A DNA stretch of 64,000 nucleotides, from assembly GCF_020073815.1 (NCBI RefSeq), contig NZ_JAIQZJ010000001.1, positions 496,001 through 560,000 on the forward strand, read 5' to 3'. The position numbers and the translations under genes are program-made. This DNA is from Nocardioides mangrovi. GTDB taxonomy: Bacteria; Actinomycetota; Actinomycetes; Propionibacteriales; Nocardioidaceae. Below, piece by piece: positions 8,670-18,297 of the stretch. The notes under the pieces were generated by a model. That model had not been told where the DNA came from. It made no database searches and was given only the letters and a program-made list of their open reading frames with translations. Position 1 is the first letter of the stretch. The number at the start of each line of letters is the position of its first letter.

Positions 8670-8736
8670 TGAGTACCCGGTCCACCGGGGACTCCTGCCC
8701 CTCGGGGCCGTTGCCACCCCCCAGGGGCAGGGACTG
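8670..8736. repeat. Two-hairpin interspersed repeat, copy A
   Basis: The first hairpin, 8671-8694, is a near-perfect palindrome (GAGT...CCGGT/ACCGG...ACTC). The second pairs 8695-8707 with 8718-8730 around a GTTGC-containing loop, then CAGGGACTGCCC. The same two-hairpin layout, spacing and flanking words recur at 38838-38907, so this is a repeat family rather than just a terminator. It lies between a plus-strand and a minus-strand gene end, where it could also act as a bidirectional terminator. Confidence 0.7.
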
Positions 8737-8758
8737 CCCCCGAGGTCAGGCCGCGAGG

Positions 8759-10216
8759 TCAGGCGGGCGTCGCGCGGATCGGTCGGCCCGGGAACGCCTC
8801 GGTGTCGAGCACCCCGTCGCGGATGACGAAGGTGCCGTCGACCAGCAGGTGGCGTACGCCGGACGACGGCCGCACCGCGTCGGTGTAGGTCGCGCGGTCG
8901 GTGACGGCGGCCGGGTCGATGACGACGAGGTCGGCGTCGGCGCCGACGGCGAGGTGGCCCTTGCCGTGCACGGCGGGCGTGGCGTCGCGCAGCACCTGGG
9001 CGGGCAGGTAGGAGCAGCGCCGGAAGGCCTCGGGCCAGCTCCACCGCATGGTCCGCACGGCGCGCATGAAGGTGCCGGCCGTGCGTGGGTGCGTGGTGCC
9101 ACCCGCGGGCAGCGGCCAGTCGCGGGAGTCGTGCGAGCCGTCGGGCCAGAAGACCGGCATCGCGTCACTGGCCACGATCGAGTCCGGGAACTCCAGCGAC
9201 ATCCGCAGCAGCGCGGCGTCGGCCGGGTCGTTCTCGTCGAGGAACTCGATGATGCAGGGCGCGCCCGGCGTCTCCGCCCGCAGCTGGAGCAGCCGCTTCT
9301 CGTCGGCGATCCGCTCCCCCGTCTCGACCATGACGATGCTCGACGGGCCGATCCCCCAGGCGCCGAGCCGCGCCGGAGCGACGAACGCGGCACCGACCGC
9401 GGTGCTGCCCGCGCCGTACGGGTAGGCCTCGACGGTCACCCGCGAGCCCTCGGCGCGCGAGCGCTCGAGGGTGCGCAGGACGCGGTCGACGTGGCGGCGG
9501 GAGGTGCTGTTGACGTGGCAGTGGTGCATGGCGGCACCGGTCTCGGCGGCCGCGCGCACCAGCTCCTCCGACCCGTCGATCGGCGTCGTCGGGTCGGCCT
9601 CGACCAGCTCGCGGACGTGCGTGTACGTCGGCACGGCCGCACTGGCGGCGAGCCGGGCGACCGCGAGGTACTCCTCCGGGTCCAGCCGGGGCGCGTAGCC
9701 CATGAGGATCCCGACGCCCAGGGCGCCGTCGCCGATCTCCTGCTCGATGAGGGCGACGCTCTCGGCGAGCTCACGGGCGCTGGACGAGCGCTGCCACCCG
9801 GGGTTGCCGAGCACGCCGAGGGCGCCGGCGAGGCTCGCGTCGGGCTCGATCCCCAGCAGCACCTGCGCCCGCGCCGAGCCCCAGGACGCGGAGAAGCCGT
9901 AGTGGAGCGGCCGGCCGTCGCGCGCGGCCTCGGCGTACCCGCGGGCCACCGGCATCAGCCCGGACTCGAGGTCGAGCGCGGTCGTCACGCCGTCGAAGGC
10001 CTGGAGCCGCTGGCCGGCGATCGAGTGCACGTGGCTGTGCAGGTCGATGAAGCCCGGGCCCACGACCATCCCGCTGACGTCGACCCGGGTGGCGTCGGGC
10101 GCGTCGATCGCCCCGACCTCGACGACCTTCCCGTCCCGCACGAGGACGTCCTGGACCGCTTCGGTGCCGGCGGCAGGGTCGACGACCGTGCCACCGGACA
10201 GCAGGAGAGAGCTCAC
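8759..10216 (-). CDS. N-acyl-D-amino-acid (D-glutamate type) deacylase
   Basis: A 485-residue amidohydrolase-family enzyme expected to release D-amino acids from N-acyl derivatives. Metal-ligand motifs are DLHSHVHS (about residues 58-65), YTHVREL, HHCHVNS and SDAMPVFW. The C-terminal cap (GADADLVVIDPAAV) is intact. The GTG start at 10216 sits 6 nt behind a minus-strand TAGGTT (10223-10228), consistent with a leaderless mRNA. It is not close in sequence to the 605-residue amidohydrolase at 6371, so it is unlikely to be a recent duplicate. Upstream lies a stack of palindromes that separates it from the ABC exporter. Confidence 0.8.
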   Translation of the reverse strand: MSSLLLSGGTVVDPAAGTEAVQDVLVRDGKVVEVGAIDAPDATRVDVSGMVVGPGFIDLHSHVHSIAGQRLQAFDGVTTALDLESGLMPVARGYAEAARDGRPLHYGFSASWGSARAQVLLGIEPDASLAGALGVLGNPGWQRSSSARELAESVALIEQEIGDGALGVGILMGYAPRLDPEEYLAVARLAASAAVPTYTHVRELVEADPTTPIDGSEELVRAAAETGAAMHHCHVNSTSRRHVDRVLRTLERSRAEGSRVTVEAYPYGAGSTAVGAAFVAPARLGAWGIGPSSIVMVETGERIADEKRLLQLRAETPGAPCIIEFLDENDPADAALLRMSLEFPDSIVASDAMPVFWPDGSHDSRDWPLPAGGTTHPRTAGTFMRAVRTMRWSWPEAFRRCSYLPAQVLRDATPAVHGKGHLAVGADADLVVIDPAAVTDRATYTDAVRPSSGVRHLLVDGTFVIRDGVLDTEAFPGRPIRATPA

Positions 10217-10222
10217 CCGTCC

Positions 10223-10228
10223 AACCTA
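10223..10228 (-). promoter_or_regulatory. -10 box of the deacylase gene
   Basis: Minus-strand TAGGTT, 6 nt before the GTG start, typical of a leaderless promoter in this window. Confidence 0.4.
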
Positions 10229-10318
10229 GACACCACACCTCCCCGCCACCTGGGTGGATCGGACGGATCAGGCTGTCCCGGGTCGTCCGACCGCACCACC
10301 CTCCCGGCCGGCGTGGAC

Positions 10319-10390
10319 GACGAAACTCATGCCGGGACGACGAAGCTTCATCGTCCCAGCATGAGTTTCATCGGCCGGCCGATGAAACTC
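10319..10390. repeat. Overlapping long palindromes sharing an arm
   Basis: Bases 10319-10372 form a 54-bp palindrome centred on AAGCTT with only three mismatched pairs. Its right arm is reused in a perfect 28-bp palindrome, 10363-10390 (GAGTTTCATC-GGCCGGCC-GATGAAACTC). Three copies of the arm GA(C/T)GAAACTC thus alternate in orientation. The element lies 20 nt after the exporter stop, where it could terminate transcription, but its length and near-perfection look more like a repeat or insertion footprint. Confidence 0.75.
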
Positions 10391-10410
10391 CCCGGAGGGC
10401 GTGCCTCGAC

Positions 10411-13400
10411 TCAGCCCGCCAGGTGGCCCCAGTCGGACGCCAGCTCGGCCCAGGGACCGGTCGCCGCGACCCGGCCCTCGACCAGCACGACGACCCGGTC
10501 GGCCTGGACCAGGGCGGCGCGCTTGGAGGTCGCGCCGACCACGGTGGCGCCCCGGGACCGCAGCGCCGACCAGAGCTCGACCTCGGTGGCGGCGTCGAGG
10601 GCCGAGGAGACGTCGTCGGCGAGCAGCAGCTCGGCGTCGCAGGCGAGACCGCGCGCGAGGGCGAGGCGCTGCACCTGGCCGCCGGAGAGCCGGACGCCGC
10701 GGTGGCCGACGAGCGCGTCGGGGCCGCCGGCCTCCTCGACGTCGGGCAGCATCCGGGCGGTCTCGAGCGCCGGCAGCACCTGCCGGTCGAGGTGGTCGAG
10801 CCGGACGTTGTCCGTGAAGGTGCCGGACAGCACCCGCGGGACCTGCGCGACGTGGGCGACGCGGCCGGGCCGGAGGGTGACCTCGGGGTCGGTGACGGGC
10901 TCGTCGTTCCACCGGATGTCACCGGTGCTGGAGACGAGCCCGGCCAGCGCGGAGAGCAGGCTGGACTTGCCCGAGCCGACCTGGCCGAGCAGCAGCACCA
11001 GCTCCTGCGCGTCGACGGTGAGGTCGACGTCGCTGACCCCGATGGTGCCGTCGTCGTGGACCGCGGTCAGGCCGCGCAGCTCGAGGCGGCGCAGCGGCTC
11101 CCGGTCGCCGGCCGTGGGCGCCGGCGTAGTGCCCTGCACCAGGTCGACGCCGGCCGGCAGGTGCATGAGGTCGCCGCCGCCGGCGAGCCGGCTGGTGGTC
11201 TGCATCCAGGCGCGGGTGCCGGGCGCCTCGGTGATCACCGAGCCCGCGACCCGGCCGAACCAGTCGAAGCCGGCGACCGCGTTGGCCACCAGCAGCGCGG
11301 TCGCGAGACCCCAGCCGCCGCCGACCATCACGGCCCAGGCGGCGACGACGCCGCACTGGACCATCACGATCGGGACGCCGTCGAGGAGCGCCTGGACCCG
11401 GTGCTCGCGCACGGCGGCGTCGACGCGTCCGGCGTCGACGGTACGCAGGTGGGCGTGGACGCTCGGCGTGGACGCGGCGAGCTTGACGGTGCGCACCGAG
11501 TCGAGCGCGCTGACCAGCGAGCGGCCGAAGCGGGCCCGCGCGGCGGCCGAGGCGGCCGCGGACCGGCCCGCCACCGTGCGGCCGAGCGACGAGGCCAGCG
11601 CACTGGCGAGCATGACAGCGAGGAGCACGCCGCCGGCGAGCAGGCTCCGGGCGACCACCGCGGTCACGACGGCGATCGCGAGGCCGTTGAAGAAGTCGAC
11701 CCAGCGGTCGGAGTAGCGGGCGAGCCGGTCGGCGTCCATGGTGCGGGCGACGACCTCGCCGGGCGGGGTGCGACGGAGGCGGCGCTGCGCGGTCTGCCCG
11801 ATGAGGACGGAGGTGCGCACGCGCAGCATCACCGCGATCCACCAGCGCGGGTAGAGCCGGATCGCCCAGGCGAGCAGCAGCGGCGAGATCACCAGCGTGA
11901 CCACGGTGGCGACCGTGAGGAGCACCGGCGTCTCGCCGCGCTGGAGCGCGACCACCAGGTGGCCCCACACCCAGCCCGTGAGGGCACCGAACGCGCCGGT
12001 GAGCGCCGAGGCCAGGAAGACGAAGATGCTCACCACGCCCCATCGGGGCTCGATCAGCAGCGCGGACGTCGTGGCGCGCACCAGGCCGGGGACCGGCCGG
12101 AGCTGCGGCGCCGGCGGCGGGGTGCCGGTCCGGCGGGCGGTGCCGACCCGGGCGGCGGAGCTCTCCTGGGCCGTGACCCGGTCCTCCTCGGCGGAGGCGT
12201 CGAGCAGCGAGCGGAAGGCGCCGGGCTCGGACGCCAGTCGGGCCCGCGGGCCGCGCTGGACGACTCGGCCGTTGTCGAGGACCGCGACCTGGGCGGCGCG
12301 CTCGGTGGTCGAGAGCCGGTGGGCGACGAGCAGACCGGTGCGCCCGGACAGGAGCCGGTCGGCCGCGCGGACGACGTTGGCCTCGGTCACCGGGTCCATC
12401 CGGGCGGTCGCCTCGTCGAGGACGACGACGCGGACGTCGCGGACCAGCAGCCGGGCGAAGGCGACCAGCTGCTCCTCCCCCGCGGACAGGGTGGTGCCGC
12501 CGGGTCCGAGGAGCGTGTCGAGACCGTCGCCGAGACCGGCGACCCAGTCCGCGAGGCCGAGCTCGGTCACCGCTGCCTCGACCTGGTCGCGGGGCCGGTC
12601 CTCGAAGAGGGTGATGTTCTCCGCCAGGGTGCCGGCCAGGATCTCGGTGCGCTGGGTGACGACGCCGACGGCGGAGCGGAGCGCGTCGAGGTCGAGGTCG
12701 AGGACGTCGACGCCGCCGAGCACGACCGAGCCGCGCTCCGGCTCGACCGCACGGGAGAGCAGCGAGGCCAGCGTCGACTTGCCGGAGCCGGTGCGCCCGA
12801 CGAGCGCGCAGGTGGTGCCCGCGGGCACGTGGAGGTCGACGTGCTGGAGGGCGAAGCGGCCCTCGGCGTAGGCGAAGTGGAGGTCGCGGAACTGCAGGTC
12901 GAGGCTGCCGTCGGGCAGCGCGGCGCCACCCCGCTGCTCGCGCGGCGCACCGAGCAGCGACCGCAGCCGCAGCACCGCGCCGAAGCCCTCCTGGAGGTCG
13001 GGCAGGTGGCGGGCGAGCTGGTCGACCTGGCCCACGAACATCGTGGTCACCAGGAAGAGCGTCACCAGCGAGGCCGTGCCGAGGTGGCCGCCGACCACGA
13101 GCGCCACGCCGAGCAGCGCGACGCCGGCCAGGACGGCGTGCAGCAGGGTGCCGGTGCGCCGGGTCACCCGGGCCTCGACCGAGAGCACGGAGTCGAAGAG
13201 CGTGTGGCAGCGGGCAGCGAGCTCGGCGCAGCGGCGCAGCACGTGGGCCTGCCCGAGGCTCGCCCGCAGGTCGTCGCGGCCGGCGACGCCCTCCTCGAGG
13301 GCGGCGGCGTGGTCGGTCCACGCGGCCTCCTCGAGCACCTTGCGCTCGGAGATCTGCGGCAGCAGCGGTCGTACGACGAGGATGGCCGCGAGACCGGTGA

Positions 13401-13923
13401 GCGGGAAGAGCACGAACGCCGGCCACCACGTCAGGCCGGCCACGATCCACAGCGGACCGGACGCGAGGACGGTGCGGATCGCCATCCACGCGCTCTGCCG
13501 CAGCAGCGTGCCGACCTCGTGGGTGTCGTCGTCGACCCGGTCGAGCACCTCCCCCACCGCCTGCTCGGTCAGCGCCGCGAGGGGCTGGTGGAGCGCGGCG
13601 TCGAGCAGGTCGGCGCGCAGCCGCCCCTCGGCCCGGTCGACCATCCCGGCCCACAGGGTGCGGGCGAGCGTGTCGAGGACGGCCGCGCCGACGACGCACA
13701 GGGCGAGGACCCGGACGAGGCCGGTGCTGGCGTCCTCGGCCAGCTTGCCGGCCACCATCGTGCCGAGCGAGGTGCCGACCGCGGCGATGGCGCAGGCGAC
13801 CAGCGCCACGGTGGCCACCGGGCCGCGCAGCCGGCGCCAGTCGACGCTGTGGTCGACGTCGGGCCGACCGCTCGGAGGGGTGGACCCGACGTGACGGGTG
13901 GCGGCGAGCTCGGTCGTGGACAT
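10411..13923 (-). CDS. Single-chain ABC exporter with two TMD-NBD halves
   Basis: A 1170-residue fused exporter in the order TMD1 (about 30-325), NBD1 (about 345-590), TMD2 (about 650-920), NBD2 (about 950-1165). It would span the inner membrane as a monomeric full transporter. NBD1 has Walker A GRTGSGKST, Walker B VVVLDEAT with the catalytic Glu, and H-loop VAHRLST, but a divergent signature LSAGE. NBD2 has Walker A GQVGSGKSS and canonical LSGGQ, but Walker B ends LLLADD (Asp for Glu) and the switch His is replaced (VGATSKRA). By the usual cross-dimer pairing, one ATP site is consensus and one degenerate. ATG at 13923 is chosen because homology begins soon after. The substrate is unknown; drug or lipid export is likely. 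Confidence 0.85.
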   Translation of the reverse strand: MSTTELAATRHVGSTPPSGRPDVDHSVDWRRLRGPVATVALVACAIAAVGTSLGTMVAGKLAEDASTGLVRVLALCVVGAAVLDTLARTLWAGMVDRAEGRLRADLLDAALHQPLAALTEQAVGEVLDRVDDDTHEVGTLLRQSAWMAIRTVLASGPLWIVAGLTWWPAFVLFPLTGLAAILVVRPLLPQISERKVLEEAAWTDHAAALEEGVAGRDDLRASLGQAHVLRRCAELAARCHTLFDSVLSVEARVTRRTGTLLHAVLAGVALLGVALVVGGHLGTASLVTLFLVTTMFVGQVDQLARHLPDLQEGFGAVLRLRSLLGAPREQRGGAALPDGSLDLQFRDLHFAYAEGRFALQHVDLHVPAGTTCALVGRTGSGKSTLASLLSRAVEPERGSVVLGGVDVLDLDLDALRSAVGVVTQRTEILAGTLAENITLFEDRPRDQVEAAVTELGLADWVAGLGDGLDTLLGPGGTTLSAGEEQLVAFARLLVRDVRVVVLDEATARMDPVTEANVVRAADRLLSGRTGLLVAHRLSTTERAAQVAVLDNGRVVQRGPRARLASEPGAFRSLLDASAEEDRVTAQESSAARVGTARRTGTPPPAPQLRPVPGLVRATTSALLIEPRWGVVSIFVFLASALTGAFGALTGWVWGHLVVALQRGETPVLLTVATVVTLVISPLLLAWAIRLYPRWWIAVMLRVRTSVLIGQTAQRRLRRTPPGEVVARTMDADRLARYSDRWVDFFNGLAIAVVTAVVARSLLAGGVLLAVMLASALASSLGRTVAGRSAAASAAARARFGRSLVSALDSVRTVKLAASTPSVHAHLRTVDAGRVDAAVREHRVQALLDGVPIVMVQCGVVAAWAVMVGGGWGLATALLVANAVAGFDWFGRVAGSVITEAPGTRAWMQTTSRLAGGGDLMHLPAGVDLVQGTTPAPTAGDREPLRRLELRGLTAVHDDGTIGVSDVDLTVDAQELVLLLGQVGSGKSSLLSALAGLVSSTGDIRWNDEPVTDPEVTLRPGRVAHVAQVPRVLSGTFTDNVRLDHLDRQVLPALETARMLPDVEEAGGPDALVGHRGVRLSGGQVQRLALARGLACDAELLLADDVSSALDAATEVELWSALRSRGATVVGATSKRAALVQADRVVVLVEGRVAATGPWAELASDWGHLAG

Positions 13924-14017
13924 CGCCTCGACGCTACGACGGCGGACCGACATCCGTCGCGCGAGTTTCCGGCCCTCGCAGCGTTTGCCGGAGGTCCGGA
14001 TCGGAGACAGCGGAGCC

Positions 14018-14140
14018 ATGATGCTCGCGGCGGTCGCGCCCCACGACCATGACTGGCGCCTCCAGGCCGTCTGGCACGAGGAAGGCGTCTCGACCGAGGA
14101 GTTCGGGTGCGCCGGCTGCGGCGCCGTGGACTTCCGCTGA
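14018..14140 (+). CDS. Tiny zinc-ribbon-like protein
   Basis: Forty residues from ATG at 14018 (a second ATG at 14021 is possible), with a CGGAG-type ribosome-binding site about 10 nt upstream. The sequence contains HDHDWRL near the start and a CxxC knuckle (CAGCG) near the end. This matches the pattern of very small actinobacterial proteins with a conserved His/Trp N-terminus and one CxxC. Function is unknown. It lies alone between the exporter start and the pot operon end. Confidence 0.5.
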   Translation: MMLAAVAPHDHDWRLQAVWHEEGVSTEEFGCAGCGAVDFR

Positions 14141-14253
14141 CGACGATCACCCGCACGGTGTAACGCCGCGGCCGGGTCGCGACATGAGGTGGATGCCGGC
14201 GGCCTCATCCATCGTTCCCCCGACGCGGGGCCGCCGGCACCCTCCACTCCGCG

Positions 14254-15075
14254 CTACGGGATGTTGATCGCCTCCGCCTGCGAGCCGGAGAGTCGCTGCG
14301 CGAGGTAGATCGGTACGGCGGAGAGCACGACCAGCACCGCCGCGACCACGTTGACGACCGGCGCCTGGTTGGGTCGGAAGAGGTTGTTGAGGATCCACAG
14401 CGGCAGCGTCTGGTCGTGCGGGCTGGCGGTGAACGTGGTCACCACGATCTCGTCGAACGACAGCCCGAAGGACAGCAGCGCCCCGGCCAGCAGCGCCGAG
14501 CGCAGCATCGGGAAGGTCACCAGTCGGTACGTCGTCCAGCGGCCGGCGCCGAGGTCCATCGAGGCCTGCTCGAAGCTGGTGCCGAGCCGCTGGAAGCGGG
14601 CCTGCACGTTGTTGAAGACCGTGACGATGCAGAAGGTCGCGTGCGCGATGATCACGGTCCACAGGCTCAGGCCGATCCCGAGGATCGTGCTGAACTCGTT
14701 CTGGAAGGCCAGGCCCGTGACGATGCCGGGCAGCGCGATCGGCAGGATGATCAGCAGCGACACGACGTTGCGGCCGAAGAAGCGGGTGCGCCGCAGCGCC
14801 ATCGCCGCCAGCGTCCCGAGGAGCAGCGCGACGACCGTGGCGGCGCACGCGACCTTGACGCTGGTCCACAGCGCGTCGCGAGCACCCTGGCTCTCCCACG
14901 CGACCTTCCACCAGTGCAGCGTCAGTCCGGGCGGCGGCCAGCCGAAGGTGTTGTCGGTGTTGAAGGAGTTGAGCAGCACCAGCAGCAGCGGGACGTAGAT
15001 GAAGACGAGCACCACGGCCGTGAAGGCACCCAGCGTGCCGCGGAGCCCCCGGGACAGGGTCTTGGTCTGGGCCAT
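14254..15075 (-). CDS. potC: Polyamine-type ABC transporter permease, system 1 (PotC)
   Basis: A 273-residue inner-membrane permease with about six hydrophobic segments and the cytoplasmic EAA loop that docks on the ATPase (EQASMDLGAGRWTTYRLVTF). It is the last gene of a potA-potD-potB-potC operon. Its ATG shares one base with the potB stop (TGATG), giving tight coupling. Substrates are inferred to be spermidine, putrescine or related amines from family and context. Confidence 0.85.
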   Translation of the reverse strand: MAQTKTLSRGLRGTLGAFTAVVLVFIYVPLLLVLLNSFNTDNTFGWPPPGLTLHWWKVAWESQGARDALWTSVKVACAATVVALLLGTLAAMALRRTRFFGRNVVSLLIILPIALPGIVTGLAFQNEFSTILGIGLSLWTVIIAHATFCIVTVFNNVQARFQRLGTSFEQASMDLGAGRWTTYRLVTFPMLRSALLAGALLSFGLSFDEIVVTTFTASPHDQTLPLWILNNLFRPNQAPVVNVVAAVLVVLSAVPIYLAQRLSGSQAEAINIP

Positions 15076-15917
15076 CAGAGGTCCTCCAGTGCGCCGACCC
15101 GGCGGGCCAGGGCGAGGTAGACGACCATCACCACGATCGGGACCGTGGCGACCGCCGCCGCGAAGGGCAGGTTGTTGGCCGCACCCTGGTTGTCGTAGAC
15201 GACGTTGCCGAGCAGCTGGCTGGTGCCACCGACGATCTGGACGGTGATGTAGTCGCCGAGGGACAGCGAGAACGTGAAGATCGAGCCGGCGACGAGCGCC
15301 GGGAAGGCCATCGGGAGCACCACCCGGCGGATGGTGGTCCACGACCCGCCGCCCAGGTCGGACGACGCCTCGAGGAGCGAGTCCGGCACCCGCTCGAGCC
15401 CGGCGTACACCGGCAGGATCATGTAGGGCAGCCACAGGTAGGACAGCGTGATGATCACGGCCGGGAGACCGTAGCCCGGTGTGTCCAGCCCGAAGGGGTT
15501 CGCGATCCACGCGATCGGCCCGTCCGCGGAGAGCATGCCGCGCCACGCGTAGGCCTTGACGAGGTACGACGCCCACAGCGGCGTCAGCACCGCGATGACG
15601 AGGAGCCGCTGCGTCCGGGGTGAGGCGACCTTCGCCATGTAGAGCGCGATCGGGAAGGCCAGCACCGCGTCGACGACGGTGACGAGCGCGGCGATCCCGA
15701 TCGTGCGCAGCGTGATCGTCCGGTAGACGTCGACCGTGAACAGCTGCCGGAAGTTGTCGAGCGTCCAGATCCGCTCGATGTTCCCGGTGAAGTCGTCCTG
15801 GGTCCACAGGGAGGTGACGAGGAGGGCCGCCAGGGCCCCCAGGTAGGCCACGCCCAGCCACAGCATCGGTGGCGTGAGCAGCAGTCCCACCCGGAGGCCC
15901 GGGCGACGGTCGAGCAT
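15075..15917 (-). CDS. potB: Polyamine-type ABC transporter permease, system 1 (PotB)
   Basis: A 280-residue inner-membrane permease with about six transmembrane segments and an EAA loop (EASSDLGGGSWTTIRRVV). ATG at 15917 is preferred; TTG at 15923 is an in-frame alternative two codons earlier. Neither has an obvious ribosome-binding site, so translation probably continues from potD, whose stop is 18 nt upstream. It forms the channel with PotC. Confidence 0.83.
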   Translation of the reverse strand: MLDRRPGLRVGLLLTPPMLWLGVAYLGALAALLVTSLWTQDDFTGNIERIWTLDNFRQLFTVDVYRTITLRTIGIAALVTVVDAVLAFPIALYMAKVASPRTQRLLVIAVLTPLWASYLVKAYAWRGMLSADGPIAWIANPFGLDTPGYGLPAVIITLSYLWLPYMILPVYAGLERVPDSLLEASSDLGGGSWTTIRRVVLPMAFPALVAGSIFTFSLSLGDYITVQIVGGTSQLLGNVVYDNQGAANNLPFAAAVATVPIVVMVVYLALARRVGALEDL

Positions 15918-15935
15918 CGACAAGGTGTCGGAGTC

Positions 15936-17150
15936 CTAACCCTTGATCTCGGTCCAGGCGGTCGTCCAGTCGCCGTAGTCGGTGCACTCGGTGTCGGTGC
16001 GGCCGTCCAGGCACTGGGAGATCGGCGTGGTCCAGTAGTGGATCTGCGAGGCGAAGTCGGAGTCCTCGGCGTGGTACGTGTCGCAGAACGACGTGTCGGT
16101 CGTCAGGTCGCAGGCCTTGGTGTTGGCCGGCGCCTCACCGAAGTACTCCGCGACCTGCGCCTGCGCCTCCGGGCTGGTGATGTAGTCCATCCAGAGGTAG
16201 CCGCAGTTGGGGTTCTTGGCCTCGGAGCTGATCATCCAGGTGTCGGACCAACCGGTGGAGCCCTCCTCCGGGAGGACCGCCGCGACCGAGTCGCCGATGG
16301 TGGAGGCGATGACCTGCCAGGTCGTCCCGATCACGGAGTCGCCGCTCTTGAACGCCGCGACCTCCTTGAGGTAGTTCGACCAGTACTCCGAGACGTTCCC
16401 CTTCTGTGCCTTGAGCAGGTCCACCGCGGCGGCGAGCTGGTCCTGGTCGAGGGCGTAGGGGTCCTCGATGCCCAGGTCGGGCTGGGTCGCCATCAGGTAG
16501 AGCGCGGCGTCCGCGATGTAGATCGGCGAGTCGTACGCCGTGACCTTGCCGGCGTACGTCGACGCGTCGTCGAAGACCGCACCCCAGCTGGTCGGCGCCG
16601 GCTTGACGACGTCCTTGTTGTACATGAGGAGGTTCGCGCCCCAGCCGTGCGGGACGCCGTACATCTGCCCGTCGACGGAGTTGAACTTCTGGTCCTTGAG
16701 GAACGGCGCGATGTCGGCGTAGTTCGTCAGCAGGTCGGTGTTGACCGGAGCGACGTCGCCGCCCGCGATCAGGCGCAGCGTCGCGTCGCCGGACGCCGAC
16801 ACCACGTCGTACTCGCCGGTCTTCATCAGCTGCACGGCCTGGTCGGAGGTGTCGAAGTACTTCACGTTGGCCTGGCAGCCCGACTCCTTCTCGAAGGGCG
16901 TGACCCAGTCGATCGACTTGTCGGTGCTGCCGTCCTCGGCGTAGCCGGGCCAGGCCAGGATGTTGACCTGGCCCTCCGGGTCGCCGATCGACTCCTGCAT
17001 GGGGACGTCGGGGGCGGTGAAGCCGCCCTGGTCCGCGTCGGCCTTGGTGCCGCCGTCGCTGCCACCCGAGCTGGTGCCGCACGCCGAGGCCAGGGCGAGC
17101 ACGCCTGCGCATGCCACCGCCGCCAGGGTCTTGCTGCGGGTCTTCCTCAT
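15936..17150 (-). CDS. potD: Polyamine-type substrate-binding lipoprotein, system 1 (PotD)
   Basis: 404 residues with a lipoprotein signal peptide: MRKTRSK, a hydrophobic core, then lipobox LASAC with Cys about 24 to be lipidated. The mature protein is a two-lobed periplasmic-binding fold of the spermidine/putrescine class ([10 protein letters not shown] near the start of lobe 1). It captures the amine outside the membrane and delivers it to PotBC. ATG at 17150 overlaps the potA stop (ATGA). System 2 uses a Tat-type signal instead. Confidence 0.87.
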   Translation of the reverse strand: MRKTRSKTLAAVACAGVLALASACGTSSGGSDGGTKADADQGGFTAPDVPMQESIGDPEGQVNILAWPGYAEDGSTDKSIDWVTPFEKESGCQANVKYFDTSDQAVQLMKTGEYDVVSASGDATLRLIAGGDVAPVNTDLLTNYADIAPFLKDQKFNSVDGQMYGVPHGWGANLLMYNKDVVKPAPTSWGAVFDDASTYAGKVTAYDSPIYIADAALYLMATQPDLGIEDPYALDQDQLAAAVDLLKAQKGNVSEYWSNYLKEVAAFKSGDSVIGTTWQVIASTIGDSVAAVLPEEGSTGWSDTWMISSEAKNPNCGYLWMDYITSPEAQAQVAEYFGEAPANTKACDLTTDTSFCDTYHAEDSDFASQIHYWTTPISQCLDGRTDTECTDYGDWTTAWTEIKG

Positions 17151-18211
17151 GCCGTCTCCTTCTCCGTCGCGACCGGCTCCGCCAGTCGGACCAGGTGGTC
17201 ACGTCGCCAGGTGAGGACGACGCGCTGCTCGCGCCGCTCGAGGGCGGCGTCGATCGTGGTGTCGGTGTTGGGGTGCGACACCGTCATCGTGGGACCGGCG
17301 TCGAGCTCGACGACGGTGCTGGTGCTGGCGCCGAGGTAGACCACCTCGCGCACCACGCCCGGCGCGACGCACAGCCCTGCGGCGTCGGCCGGGACGTCCT
17401 GGCTCTCCGGGCCGAGGCCCACCTTCTCCGGGCGGATCACGAACGTGCCGTCCTCGCCGACCACCTGCCGGGCGGCCTCGCCGTGCAGCAGGTTGGAGGT
17501 GCCGACGAAGCCGGCCACGAAGGCGCTCGCCGGCTGGTCGTAGAGCTCGACCGGCGTCGCGAGCTGCTCGATGCGCCCCTCGTTGAAGACCGCGATGCGG
17601 TCGCTCATCGTGAGCGCCTCCTCCTGGTCGTGGGTGACGAAGACGAAGGTGATGCCGACCTCGCGCTGGATCTCCTTGAGCTCGATCTGCATCTCGCGGC
17701 GCAGCTTGAGGTCGAGGGCGCCGAGCGGCTCGTCGAGCAGCAGCACCTTGGGCCGGTTGACCAGCGCCCGGGCCAGCGCCACGCGCTGCCGCTGGCCGCC
17801 CGAGAGCTGGTGCGGCCGACGCTCGCCGTACCCGCCCAGGCGGACGGTCTCGAGCGCCTCGGTCGCGCGCTGGCGACGCTCGGCCTTGGCGACCTTCTTG
17901 ACCCGCAGGCCGTACTCCACGTTCTGCAGCACCGTCATGTGCGGGAAGATCGCGTAGTCCTGGAAGACGGTGTTGACGTCACGCGCGAAGGCCGGGCGCC
18001 GGGTCACGTCGTCCTCGCCGAGCAGGATGGTGCCGGCCGTCGGGTCCTCGAACCCCGCGATCAGCCGCAGCACGGTGGTCTTGCCGGAGCCGGACGGGCC
18101 GAGCATCGAGAAGAACTCACCGTCGGCGATCTCGAGGTCGAGCTCGTCGACCGCCCGGACCGGGCCGAAGTGCTTGCTCACTCCGCGCAGGGAGATCGCG
18201 GTCGCCGTCAT
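17147..18211 (-). CDS. potA: Polyamine-type ABC transporter ATPase, system 1 (PotA)
   Basis: A 354-residue ATPase. ATG at 18211 is chosen because GAGGAG lies 4-5 nt upstream; a start five codons earlier is possible. Walker [10 protein letters not shown] (about residues 34-42), signature LSGGQRQR, Walker B LLLDEP and switch FVTHDQEE are all intact, followed by a TOBE domain ([10 protein letters not shown]). It powers PotBC. It is divergent from the GntR/FCD regulator at 18358 across a 146-nt gap with an inverted repeat. Confidence 0.88.
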   Translation of the reverse strand: MTATAISLRGVSKHFGPVRAVDELDLEIADGEFFSMLGPSGSGKTTVLRLIAGFEDPTAGTILLGEDDVTRRPAFARDVNTVFQDYAIFPHMTVLQNVEYGLRVKKVAKAERRQRATEALETVRLGGYGERRPHQLSGGQRQRVALARALVNRPKVLLLDEPLGALDLKLRREMQIELKEIQREVGITFVFVTHDQEEALTMSDRIAVFNEGRIEQLATPVELYDQPASAFVAGFVGTSNLLHGEAARQVVGEDGTFVIRPEKVGLGPESQDVPADAAGLCVAPGVVREVVYLGASTSTVVELDAGPTMTVSHPNTDTTIDAALERREQRVVLTWRRDHLVRLAEPVATEKETA

Positions 18212-18297
18212 CGAGCTCCTCGTCATTGCCGTGTCATTGCTGGCACTGTGCTGGTCATCAGTGCTGTCGCTCAGGGGTGGACGGCTCTTAAGATATG

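Noticed and set aside
10423..14052. Very long open frame on the plus strand antisense to the ABC exporter
   Set aside because: It is the GC-driven shadow of the exporter gene; its composition (Arg/Gly/His/Gln-rich) shows no fold or motif.
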